Source: Hyphomicrobium sp. (lineage in GTDB: Bacteria; Pseudomonadota; Alphaproteobacteria; Rhizobiales; Hyphomicrobiaceae). From it: a DNA stretch of 64,000 nucleotides. The position numbers were made by a program, and so were the translations under genes. The DNA lies in assembly GCF_019753045.1 (NCBI RefSeq), contig NZ_JAIELN010000003.1, forward strand, positions 1 to 64,000, written 5' to 3'. The notes below the pieces were generated by a model. That model saw nothing but the letters and a program-made list of their open reading frames with translations. It made no database searches and was not told the origin of the DNA. Of this stretch, positions 34,082 through 41,472 are shown in pieces (the first letter of the stretch is position 1; the number at the start of each line of letters is the position of its first letter).

Positions 34082-34324
34082 TCACTTTGTCGGAAAAAGG
34101 AATGTCCACTCGGCGCGCAATTGCCAATCGGCGCCGGAGTCGTCCGGCCTGACGGCATTGTAGTAGGCGGCAATATTTGCATTGATCGACTGGTCGCCGA
34201 TTTTGAAGATGCGGCCGATGCCACCCCCGATGGAAGTCCGGAATTGGGACCTTGCAGCTATCTCGCAATGCAGAGAAAGCCGACATCCCATCCACGCCAA
34301 GCATAGACGCGCTCCATCGTTCAC
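34082..34324 (-). pseudogene. C-terminal remnant of an outer-membrane transporter/neuromedin U-type protein
   Basis: The frame contains IGGGIGRIFKIGDQSINAN, then AAYYNAVRP, ADWQLRAEWTFLFP and a stop. This matches the last ~60 residues of a proteobacterial family annotated as transporter or neuromedin U, predicted beta-barrels with a terminal aromatic residue in the last strand. The upstream 200 or more residues are missing, so only a gene tail survives. The flanking stretches (33,791-34,081 and 34,325-34,357) hold nothing else I can support. It marks rearrangement near the right end of the island. Confidence 0.55.
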
Positions 34325-34357
34325 TGAGGTTGCGGTGCGGAGCGCAGCTTGCCGAGT

Positions 34358-35404
34358 CTATCGTGAGTTCAGCCCTAGGGCGGCTGAATCGAACCAGTTG
34401 ACGAACTCGTCTTGCGAAGCGCCAACTATCGGGTTGAACGTATAAGAAGTTGTCTTGGGCTCGCCGTCGATTCGTACGTCGTATTCGCGGGCGACGCCGG
34501 GCGTTCGGGCAAGGAACTCACGGAACCTGTTCTCCTTGGGAAGGCGGATGCCCCGCGCGTGGGCAAATTCTTGGGCTTCGACCCAGATGTCATCGACGGC
34601 GATGCGCTTTCCGGTCTGTCGCCTGTCGACCATCCAACGATGAAAGGCGTGCGTGATTTCGGCGGCTTCTTTAGCACTCATGCGCCGTGCGGAGATGGCG
34701 ACCGTTGCTGACAACTGCTTCTTGCCAGCTCGCTTTTTCGTTGATCGCCGACAGCGCCGAGCCATTGTCATCGATGCGGCCTTCGTCGACGCTAACATCG
34801 ACGCGCCGACATGTGACGCTGCCAGATGGCGAGGTTTTGCCGGCGCTGGTGTCGGCAATCGATCTGGCGAACTCGGTGCCGACCCTTGATGACAAGTGGC
34901 TGATTTAATAGGGGGAGTTGTTGGCAGCGTTGCCGACCCGTGCGCTGTTGGCGTACTTGGCGAGGATCTAGATGGCGATGTTGCCGCCTCTTGAACACTT
35001 GGCGGAGACGCTGTTGTTGGCGACGGCGTGTCTGTTGGCGACGTTGCCAACTCATTCGCCGACCCCTTCGCGCAGGGCGCCGATCTCTCGGGCGAACTTA
35101 CTGGCCGTGAGGCTACCGGCAATCTGGTCAGAGGAGTTGCCGGCAACGCGTCGTCAGTTACCGGTAACGCCGCCTCTTTGTGGGCATGCTGAATGCTCTC
35201 CGCAGGCGGCTTGGACGGCGGTGTCGACGGTAACGTCTTGGCAAAGCCCACGACTAACGAGCGCACGAACATGCCAACGGAATGACAAAGAACGATTGCC
35301 GCGTTGCTCACGCGAAAGGCGAGCCGTACAACCAGTAGCAGAGGGTAGACAGGGAGCATAATCAGGATAAACGCCATCGCGTAATCGGCCATCTGATCGT
35401 TCAC
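34358..35404 (-). CDS. Membrane-anchored protein with Ser/Pro/Thr-rich linker, unknown function
   Basis: 348 aa, not recognised. One or two N-terminal membrane segments (YAMAFILIMLPVYPLLLVV, then VSNAAIVLCHSVGMFV) are followed by about 150 residues of low-complexity S/P/T/A sequence, a basic patch (ARRCRRSTKKRAGKK) and a C-terminal ~110-residue globular part (SAKEAAEITHAFHRWMVDRRQTGKRI, LPKENRFREFLARTPGV). The C-terminal part has helix-turn-helix-like spacing and resembles small replication or regulator accessory domains, but no family can be named. Underlying DNA has many GTTGCCGAC-like words. It is the last gene before the attR site, so it is probably island cargo. Confidence 0.6.
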   Translation of the reverse strand: MNDQMADYAMAFILIMLPVYPLLLVVRLAFRVSNAAIVLCHSVGMFVRSLVVGFAKTLPSTPPSKPPAESIQHAHKEAALPVTDDALPATPLTRLPVASRPVSSPERSAPCAKGSANELATSPTDTPSPTTASPPSVQEAATSPSRSSPSTPTAHGSATLPTTPPIKSATCHQGSAPSSPDRLPTPAPAKPRHLAASHVGASMLASTKAASMTMARRCRRSTKKRAGKKQLSATVAISARRMSAKEAAEITHAFHRWMVDRRQTGKRIAVDDIWVEAQEFAHARGIRLPKENRFREFLARTPGVAREYDVRIDGEPKTTSYTFNPIVGASQDEFVNWFDSAALGLNSR

Positions 35405-35666
35405 GCTGGACCCTCCCTCTTAATATTCATGCAGCGGTAAGGAGCGTCTCGGATCCGGGCAAAATCTGAATGCGCAGATTCCGAATTCCGTTTGAGATAA
35501 TGAGTGCGCCGAGCCGTGAATTTGGCTGTGTCAGCCACGTGTCAGCGCTTTGCTTTTGGTCTCAGCAAGTTCTCTGCAAGTTCTAAACACGTTCTAGCCG
35601 GACTTTTCGGCTGGAGGCCCTTATTTTCCTGGGGCTGCGCGCCTTGAAGCCTCTTTTCCGTGTCTC
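35405..35666. other. Intergenic region before the attR site
   Basis: About 260 bp (564 bp gene-free in total to the next gene at 35,969). I see no gene. The last 30 bases before the tRNA fragment resemble those before the degenerate copy near 38.9 kb (AAGCC, then TTCC, then CTCTT), so the similarity between the two sites extends leftwards. Confidence 0.45.
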
Positions 35667-35711
35667 TTGACATGGTAGGGGTCAGAGGTTCGATCCCTCT
35701 AGTGCCCACCA
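35667..35711 (+). other. 3' half of tRNA-Val(GAC), probable attR of the genomic island
   Basis: The sequence starts in an anticodon loop TTGACAT, then GGTAG (3' anticodon stem), variable loop, T-arm AGAGG-TTCGATC-CCTCT, acceptor strand AGTGCCC, discriminator A and CCA. GAC in the loop identifies a valine tRNA. No matching 5' half precedes it: identity ends at the anticodon loop, a common crossover point for tyrosine integrases. The fragment is followed at once by a hairpin terminator, as at the end of a genuine tRNA gene. With an integrase at the window's left edge reading outward, it fits the right attachment site of an island of more than 35.7 kb. Confidence 0.7.
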
Positions 35712-35740
35712 TCGAAACCTCCGGGTTCGATGGTTTTTCC
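35709..35740 (+). terminator. Rho-independent terminator after the tRNA-Val fragment
   Basis: CCATCGAAACC and GGTTCGATGG form a near-perfect stem with a TCCG loop, followed by TTTTT. It directly abuts the CCA end, so it is probably the original terminator of the tRNA-Val gene displaced by island insertion. Confidence 0.75.
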
Positions 35741-35968
35741 GGAACAGGTTCACCTTGAGGCGATCGTGTAGTCTCGGCTGCTTTGCGCCGCTGCTCCGGA
35801 CAACGTCTGCCCTAGCATCGGTATTTCGAGCGAGCGGCGCGCCGCATCACAGCCTTGGGCTTGATCAGTGGCTGAAATCAGTTTCGACCAACAAACTGAG
35901 ATGGCCAACGGACAGCGCATACGGTCGCCGAACGGCGACCGCTTATCGAATCTATTTTGTTCATCCAT

Positions 35969-37132
35969 TCAGGCCGTCGTCAGCGCATCGAACTGAGTGT
36001 GAACTTTATCGATGGCCGGCTTGATGATCGGGCTCACCCCAGGAATCGCGAGCGCCTTGTCGAAGACCTGATCAAGCGCCGGTCTCGTGGCGATGATCGT
36101 GTTGACGACCGTTTTGCGGGACTGAGCGGGAAGCTGATCGAGGAGCTTCGTCAGCCGGACAAATTCGTTTGTGGAATTTGTCAGCGGCGTAACTGCCGCT
36201 TGGGCTGAACTCACGTCTTGAACGCTGATAATCGCGGAGCGCATGCCTGTCTCCGCGTCGGCGAGTTGCGTGCCAATATCGACGTCACCGACCTTGATGC
36301 CACGCAGATTTTCGAGCGCCTCAATGGATGCGGGCTTCGGGCCGAGACCAGCGGCGCCTGTGCTGGCTCCGGTGCCTGCCGGTGCCGTGGCCGGCGGAGG
36401 AGTATTGAGAGCAGTCTCCGTCGGGCTTGGGCGCCACCAGTGCCAAGCGAGGCCGCCGAGTATCAGCGCGGCGATTGCCGGAAGTACCCAGCCCCATGAT
36501 TGCATATAGGGAGACCGGTCCGATGATCTCGGTGTCGGTGGCGGCATCGCGGTGTAACTTGGTCTCGCCCGCGCATCGGCCGAAGCGCCAAGACCATCGA
36601 GAATGCCGGTGCCGCTAAGATAATTCGAGAAGCCAGCGGGAAGCGCACGGGTGATATTATCTTTCTGGGAACTGAGCAAGTTTGCGAGGCCCGTCGCATC
36701 GAGCCCACTCGCGCGCTGCTGCTGGCCCAACGCGCCCATCACGACCGGTCCGAGCAGGCCCAAAAGGCTCTTCGAGCCGGCGCTCCCAATCCCTGCGTAC
36801 TGTCCGACCGCGTTGGTGAGTGCAGATATTGTTTCGCCGCCAAGAAGCGACGTGAGGGTGCTGGTGCCTGTTTCAATAATGTTCGACTGCGTAGAGCCGC
36901 CGAGCATGTTGCCTAAACTCGAGAGCAATCCAGGCTGTTGTCGCGCAATGGCGCCATTCAGCGCCGCAGCGCCGTTGGGTCTTGAAACAAGCGATGTGAG
37001 CGCAGCCAGTAGGCCGGGGATGCCAGCACTGATTGCTTTTTCTGTGAGTGTCCTATCGAGGCCGAGGCTCGAAGCAATACGCGATACCAAACTAGAGCTG
37101 AGCATCTGAGTGATGTTGGAGACCAAGTCCAT
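35969..37132 (-). CDS. DUF937-domain protein
   Basis: 387 aa. The N-terminal ~170 residues match DUF937, an all-helical, Gly/Leu-rich repeat-like domain (LVSRIASSLGLDRTLTEKAI, GIPGLLAALTSLV, GLLGPVVMGALG). A transmembrane helix follows (WGWVLPAIAALILGGLAW, around 220), then a Pro/Ala linker and a ~130-residue C-terminal domain (IKVGDVDIGTQLADAETGMRSAI) that may be periplasmic. The function is not established; related proteins occur widely in alphaproteobacteria, and the gene lies outside the attR, so it is probably chromosomal. Confidence 0.75.
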   Translation of the reverse strand: MDLVSNITQMLSSSLVSRIASSLGLDRTLTEKAISAGIPGLLAALTSLVSRPNGAAALNGAIARQQPGLLSSLGNMLGGSTQSNIIETGTSTLTSLLGGETISALTNAVGQYAGIGSAGSKSLLGLLGPVVMGALGQQQRASGLDATGLANLLSSQKDNITRALPAGFSNYLSGTGILDGLGASADARARPSYTAMPPPTPRSSDRSPYMQSWGWVLPAIAALILGGLAWHWWRPSPTETALNTPPPATAPAGTGASTGAAGLGPKPASIEALENLRGIKVGDVDIGTQLADAETGMRSAIISVQDVSSAQAAVTPLTNSTNEFVRLTKLLDQLPAQSRKTVVNTIIATRPALDQVFDKALAIPGVSPIIKPAIDKVHTQFDALTTA

Positions 37133-37521
37133 GGGGCAACCTCCTTATCGGTTGTCCCCCCGACGCGAGAATTCCCCCAACGTTGCTTACTTACGTGCCG
37201 TCGCTTTGGGGTGCTGATCTGAGCCTTGTTGATCAGCGTACACACAATATGGCCATATGCGCGCTCATCCGACGATAGTCTAGGCCGTTTTCTGGTAAGA
37301 AATTTGGAGCCAATCGGCGCGCAGATCGTCTCGAAGTCGTTTAAGAAAAACTAACCAGAGACTTTTCGCTCGCGTTCTGAAGAGGTTCCCGCATGCGAGC
37401 TGCGTTATTTCAACTTTACATGCATTTTTTCTAAGCAAACGGCCGCCCGGTACGCAAGGCGGCCGTCTCACTTAAGCAAAGTTTCGTAACGCTTACCCGC
37501 GTTGCGCACGAGAGCCTTGCT
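37133..37521. other. Intergenic region upstream of the DUF937 gene
   Basis: 389 bp without a convincing gene. It contains a terminator hairpin for the Kdo hydroxylase gene at 37,441-37,464. The AT-rich part near 37.25-37.4 kb may hold the promoter of the DUF937 gene; no clear boxes were found. Confidence 0.4.
37441..37464 (-). terminator. Hairpin terminator after the Kdo hydroxylase gene
   Basis: GGCCGCC and GGCGGCC arms with a 10-base loop lie about 60 bp beyond the stop on the minus strand, followed by GTTTGCTT. The stem is strong but the T-run is weak. Confidence 0.5.
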
Positions 37522-38427
37522 TCAGTTTGTTGCCGGAGCCAGCGAGCGCCCGGTCATCCGTTCGAGAACGCGCAGAGGGGACCGGTCGGGCCGCTGTTGT
37601 GCAGCGACCGGGAGTTCAAACGTTTGCTCCAATGCGAATTGGCCTCTCGTTGCGGCGTGCGCGACCTGATCCGTGAAAACCACCCACGTGCTGCCTGCTG
37701 CGAAGGCGACCTCCTGGCGCGGCGCGTCGCGCTGATAGCGAGTGTCGCCTTTAGCGCGGTCGTGCAATTGCAGCATGATGTGATCGTAGGGTGTTCTCGG
37801 CTTTTTGGTGATGCCGAGCGCATACTCGATGCGCGAAAGGCCGGGCACCGCGGGTCTCACGCTCGGCAGAAACCTTCCGGCAAATGCTTCGAAAGGTTCT
37901 CCCACTTGCCACTGACGCGGCTTGCCGGCGGGATTGATGTTGGTGAACACGCGCAAGATGCGCGCTCCCCGGCACGGCCGCGAAGGAAACGTATCCAGAT
38001 GGAGGCGCCGATCGTCTTTGCGATAGGAGGCGGGCTTTCTACCTTCGATCTCCTCCGGCCGAAAGCTGGTTCGCCCTAGCTGCAGGCGTGGGGCGTACCC
38101 AGGCAAAAGCGCCTGCATGAACTGCTGCGTGTAAGATGCGTACCGCCGCATCATCACCCTTAGTTGATCGTTGTCCGTTCCCTCGACCTTAGTCCCGCGC
38201 AACTTGCCCTCGTTCGGATCGAGGCTGATGTTTTTTGCCTTGTGGTTGGACCAGGCTGTGGCCAGCAGAAATCTTTCCGGCTCATCGAGCCGAAACGAAA
38301 GGTGTCTGAAGTAAAGGATGCGGCCGTCTTCCAAGCTGCTGACCGCCCGGCGCTGATCTTCAGGCGCGAACGAGTCATTCCACATGGTAGCGCTAAATAT
38401 TTCGAGCGACGGATTCCCTGAAAGCAT
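37522..38427 (-). CDS. kdoO: Kdo hydroxylase family protein (Kdo 3-hydroxylase, Fe(II)/2-oxoglutarate type)
   Basis: 301 aa. The sequence follows the KdoO pattern: DGRILYFRHLSFRL, KNISLDPNEGKLRG, RTSFRPEEIEGRKPASYRKDDR, then the metal-binding HxD in LHLDTFPSRP (His143, Asp145), RVFTNINPAGKPRQW, YDHIMLQLHD and a distal histidine/arginine in DQVAHAATRGQFALEQT. KdoO converts the outer-leaflet lipopolysaccharide sugar Kdo to Ko by hydroxylation, in the cytoplasm or at the inner membrane. No other lipopolysaccharide gene is adjacent. The start is the ATG at 38427; a second ATG 14 codons in is possible. Confidence 0.85.
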   Translation of the reverse strand: MLSGNPSLEIFSATMWNDSFAPEDQRRAVSSLEDGRILYFRHLSFRLDEPERFLLATAWSNHKAKNISLDPNEGKLRGTKVEGTDNDQLRVMMRRYASYTQQFMQALLPGYAPRLQLGRTSFRPEEIEGRKPASYRKDDRRLHLDTFPSRPCRGARILRVFTNINPAGKPRQWQVGEPFEAFAGRFLPSVRPAVPGLSRIEYALGITKKPRTPYDHIMLQLHDRAKGDTRYQRDAPRQEVAFAAGSTWVVFTDQVAHAATRGQFALEQTFELPVAAQQRPDRSPLRVLERMTGRSLAPATN

Positions 38428-39004
38428 TGGCGGCTCCCAATATCGGTGCCTGATGAAGTAAAAATTCGTGCGAAATAAAAATCCGACCCGGCCTAATAAA
38501 AATGCGGGCCTATGCGAGCATTACCGTCGAAAAATCAGTGACATGCCGGGGGTGCCGAAAAATCCGGGCAAGCACCGGCGGAAAGAAGCACGGCCGCGAG
38601 GGAGTCGAGAAGCTGCCATCCGGCCTATTCAGGGGCTAGCCTTCTGCTTATCCACAGAAAATCCGGAAGTCAGAGGGCTCAAATGCGTTGTAATGAATAT
38701 GGTGGCCAAGCTCATATTGGCGGCGATTGAGCTTTCAATCCGCAGTCCGGGGCGTCTAAATGCAAGGGCGGGATGCTCCCGGTGGCCTGCCGGAAAATTC
38801 GCCCGGATTCCGGTGGCTTAGACCTGAATTGGCCGTCGTTTTCGGGACTTTGGGCTTCGCAGCTGATTCCGGCGCGGCTTTTCGTCGGAATGGCCTTGTT
38901 TTCCCGGCTTCTGGCGGTTACAAGCCCGGCTTCCATCTCTTTTGACATGGTCAGGGTCGGAGGGTCGATTTCCTCTCGCGCCTACCATTTTAACCGGTGT
39001 CGTT
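38428..39004. other. Intergenic region with a degenerate att-like site
   Basis: 577 bp with scattered CCGG-rich words and short open frames on both strands, none with a credible start or motif. Its last 60 bases contain the decayed tRNA-Val-like copy. It may be the scar of an older integration event between the Kdo hydroxylase gene and the core gene rpmJ. Confidence 0.45.
38942..38987 (+). other. Degenerate tRNA-Val 3'-end copy, possible old att site
   Basis: It starts TTGACATGG like the attR fragment, keeps GGGTC, a recognisable T-arm (GGAGG-GTCGATT-TCCTC) and ends CTACCA, but has several mismatches to 35,667-35,711, and no terminator follows. The bases before it also resemble those before attR. 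It could be a decayed attachment site from an earlier insertion or a duplicated flank. Confidence 0.5.
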
Positions 39005-39130
39005 ATGAAAGTTAGAAATTCCTTGAAGTCCCTGCGCTCACGGCACCGCGATAACCGCGTGGTCCGCCGCAAAGGCCGGGTTTACGTCATCAACAAGACT
39101 CACCGCCGCTTCAAGGCCCGCCAGGGTTGA
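39005..39130 (+). CDS. rpmJ: Ribosomal protein bL36
   Basis: 41 aa, basic ([20 protein letters not shown], then [12 protein letters not shown]). This is the form lacking the zinc-binding cysteines, with the alphaproteobacterial length. It is a component of the large ribosomal subunit. The ATG at 39005 was chosen because the family begins MKV/MKI-x-NSLK. A terminator follows at 39,192-39,222. It marks the start of the stable core-genome part of the window. Confidence 0.95.
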   Translation: MKVRNSLKSLRSRHRDNRVVRRKGRVYVINKTHRRFKARQG

Positions 39131-39191
39131 GATCGTTGCGCCAGAGCGCGACGTTACGGCGAATTCACGAGAGTCTTTTTGACCAAATCCC

Positions 39192-39222
39192 ATGCCTCGA
39201 TTAGCTTCGAGGCATGATTTTT
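39192..39222 (+). terminator. Rho-independent terminator after rpmJ
   Basis: ATGCCTCGA and TCGAGGCAT form a perfect 9-bp stem with a 6-base loop, followed by GATTTTTT. It lies about 60 bp after the rpmJ stop. The start codon of the next gene is inside its 3' arm and T-run. Confidence 0.85.
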
Positions 39223-39948
39223 TGCGCACGCCTTCTTCTCCTACTTTTGGCGGTCTCGGCCGGCGCGGCAAACGCCGCAGCCGACGATGAGCTGCTGAAG
39301 ACCCGGCCTTTCCCCGATGTGCCCGGACCTGCGCCCGCGCGGCCGCGGGAGGAGCTGCCGGTAAAGAAGAAGTCGCCTCCGGTCGCCCCTTCACCCGGTG
39401 CTGCTGCAAGCCAAAAGGGCGAACCCGGCATGATGGGTTTGCCCTGGCCGAAGACGCCGGAAGAAACCGCCAAGACCCTCGATAACCTCTACGCGTTTCT
39501 CGCAACCGAGAGCGATCATCGCCAAGGGGGCGAAATCGGTGCGGCCATTGAGCGGCTCTGGCGGCTCGAAGGCGGCGATACCGTCAACCTGCTCATCGAT
39601 CGCGGCGAGATCTTCTCTTCTCGAAACGAGAACGAGAAGGCGATGCCGTTCCTGGACGCGGCGGTGGAACTCGCGCCCGAATACGCCGAGGCGTGGAGCC
39701 ATCGCGCCTATGTCGAATATCGTCTGAACAATTATACGGCTGCGCTGGGCGATCTCCGGCGTGCGCTTGCTATCGAGCCGAACCACTTCCGGGCGCTGGA
39801 CGGCATGGCGAAGATTCTCGTTCTGATGGGTGAGAAGAAGGCCGCGCTCGAGGTCTACAACCAGCTTCTCAAGGTGCACCCGAACATCGAGGGCGCCGAG
39901 ACCGCGCGCGATAAGCTCAAGAAAGAAATCCAGGGACAGGGGATCTGA
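39214..39948 (+). CDS. Secreted tetratricopeptide-repeat protein
   Basis: 244 aa. A signal peptide (ARLLLLLLAVSAGAANA) is followed by a Pro/Lys-rich linker (around 30-75) and three to four TPR units (EIFSSRNENEKAMPFLDAAV, EAWSHRAYVEYRLNNYTAAL, RALDGMAKILVLMGEKKAAL). It is a periplasmic scaffold for protein contacts; partners are unknown. The only in-frame ATG that includes the signal peptide is at 39214, which falls in the rpmJ terminator hairpin and has no clear ribosome-binding site, so initiation may be weak or structure-controlled. Confidence 0.82.
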   Translation: MIFCARLLLLLLAVSAGAANAAADDELLKTRPFPDVPGPAPARPREELPVKKKSPPVAPSPGAAASQKGEPGMMGLPWPKTPEETAKTLDNLYAFLATESDHRQGGEIGAAIERLWRLEGGDTVNLLIDRGEIFSSRNENEKAMPFLDAAVELAPEYAEAWSHRAYVEYRLNNYTAALGDLRRALAIEPNHFRALDGMAKILVLMGEKKAALEVYNQLLKVHPNIEGAETARDKLKKEIQGQGI

Positions 39949-39991
39949 GTCCCCGCGCCCGGCACGTTCAATAACTCCCGCAATTGAAGCG

Positions 39992-41323
39992 TCAGAACCG
40001 TCCGGCGAACGTCAGCCGACGGCGCGCCAGTTCAATGTGCTGGCGCAATTGATACAGCCGGTCAGCAAAGCCAAGTGGAATCGGCAGGTTGTCGACAGCC
40101 GCTTCGATCGTCTCGAGATCTCGCAACTTTGCCGCGCGTTCCTCGGAGGTTGTTGCGCTCTTGGCGGAGGCCTCCAAACGCTTGAGTTCTCCATACCAAT
40201 GGATGATGCGGCGGCGAATGCGCCAGTCATAGATCTGTGGCGCGAAGCGCAGCAGCGGAATGAGAATTGGCACCAAGACCACAAGAGAGATCATCAAGCG
40301 ATCAACGGTCGTCGCCACCCAAAACGGAACGTAGCGCTGCAGAAGAGGCGCTCCCGAGCGGTAAACCCGACGCGCCTCGTCGGAAAATGCGAATTCCGGA
40401 TCGTTGGCCGTCGGGAATTCGCCGGCGTTCTGAAACAATTGCACTTCGCCGGCATCGTTGACCGTCGACTGTCCATGCACCTCTTGCAGTGCCTGGGCCA
40501 GGAGGTTGACTAGCGCTGGGTGCAGGCTCTCCCGCACCACCACTGCTACGGTCGTTGCAATGAGCGTGGTGTCGCTATGTGGGACGTTGGCCGCGAAGTC
40601 GACGACGCCCTCTCGCAATACGAGTCGTGAAAGGAATGGGAAGCGCTGGGCGTAAGCATCAGCGTTCGCAAAACTCATAAAGTGAATGTCGGGAGTTCTC
40701 AGCAGCCGCTGGATCGTTTTTGCCTCGGGCGCGAGCACGAGAAAGCCGGCGTCCGCCTCTCCCTTGGCGAGGAGGTCGACGTAATCCGGTAGCTCGTGAT
40801 TGATCAGCGTCGCCGTTTCATTGGTGATGCCGTTGGCTGCGAGGAGCCGCAAGGCCAGGCTACTGGTTCCACTGCCTGCAGGGCCAACCAGTATGCGCTT
40901 GCCTTTGAGCTCGGTTAGCCGCTCAAGCGGCGTGCTGCCGTTATAGAAAACCCAAAGCGGCTCATATGCGATGCGCCCGAGGGACAGCAACCCGTGCGTG
41001 TCATTGTTCAGTGCAAGTCCGCCTTGGACGAAGGCCGCGTCCACGCCAGAGCCAGGGTCAGATAAAGATTTGAGATTGGCCAGCGATCCGCCGGACTCGC
41101 GGATTTCGAGCTTGACGCCGTTGCGTTCAAAGACCGCCCGGTACCGCTCGGCATAACGATAATAGGGGCTGCCGGCAGCCGCTGCCGACAGCACGAGCGT
41201 ATCGGGCGGCGCCGGATGAGCCAAACGAAAGGTAAACCAGGTGGCGGCGGCGACGGCCAGCAGCACCGGCACCGCGATGAGCAGCAAATCGCGAAGCTGG
41301 AAGCGCACAAATCTAGATCGCAT
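39992..41323 (-). CDS. TAXI-family TRAP transporter solute-binding protein with membrane anchors
   Basis: 443 aa from the ATG at 41323 preceded by GGGGGA; an ATG seven codons upstream is less likely. An N-terminal membrane segment (LLLIAVPVLLAVAAATWF) precedes a TAXI periplasmic-binding domain (TLVLSAAAAGSPYYRYAERY, LAKGEADAGFLVLAPEA). A second membrane helix (LMISLVVLVPILIPLLRF, around 350) and a cytoplasmic helical tail (IHWYGELKRLEASAK) follow. This anchored form, without TRAP membrane subunits nearby, is common in rhizobia and may act as a sensor or scaffold rather than a transporter. Confidence 0.8.
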   Translation of the reverse strand: MRSRFVRFQLRDLLLIAVPVLLAVAAATWFTFRLAHPAPPDTLVLSAAAAGSPYYRYAERYRAVFERNGVKLEIRESGGSLANLKSLSDPGSGVDAAFVQGGLALNNDTHGLLSLGRIAYEPLWVFYNGSTPLERLTELKGKRILVGPAGSGTSSLALRLLAANGITNETATLINHELPDYVDLLAKGEADAGFLVLAPEAKTIQRLLRTPDIHFMSFANADAYAQRFPFLSRLVLREGVVDFAANVPHSDTTLIATTVAVVVRESLHPALVNLLAQALQEVHGQSTVNDAGEVQLFQNAGEFPTANDPEFAFSDEARRVYRSGAPLLQRYVPFWVATTVDRLMISLVVLVPILIPLLRFAPQIYDWRIRRRIIHWYGELKRLEASAKSATTSEERAAKLRDLETIEAAVDNLPIPLGFADRLYQLRQHIELARRRLTFAGRF

Positions 41324-41472
41324 TGGATGTCCCCCCGACTTCAATCGCTACGTGCCAGCAAGGGACATAACACGATGGATAGCCGCGAACATGTCACGTC
41401 TATTGTGACTGAGATGCTCAAGGGTAGGGGGCTAGAGAAACCCTGCGCGGGTCGCGCAACATTTCGACGACT

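Noticed and set aside
38468-38821. 117-aa plus-strand open frame between the Kdo hydroxylase gene and rpmJ
   Set aside because: No ribosome-binding site, low-complexity basic start and no recognisable fold; treated as non-coding debris near the att-like copy.
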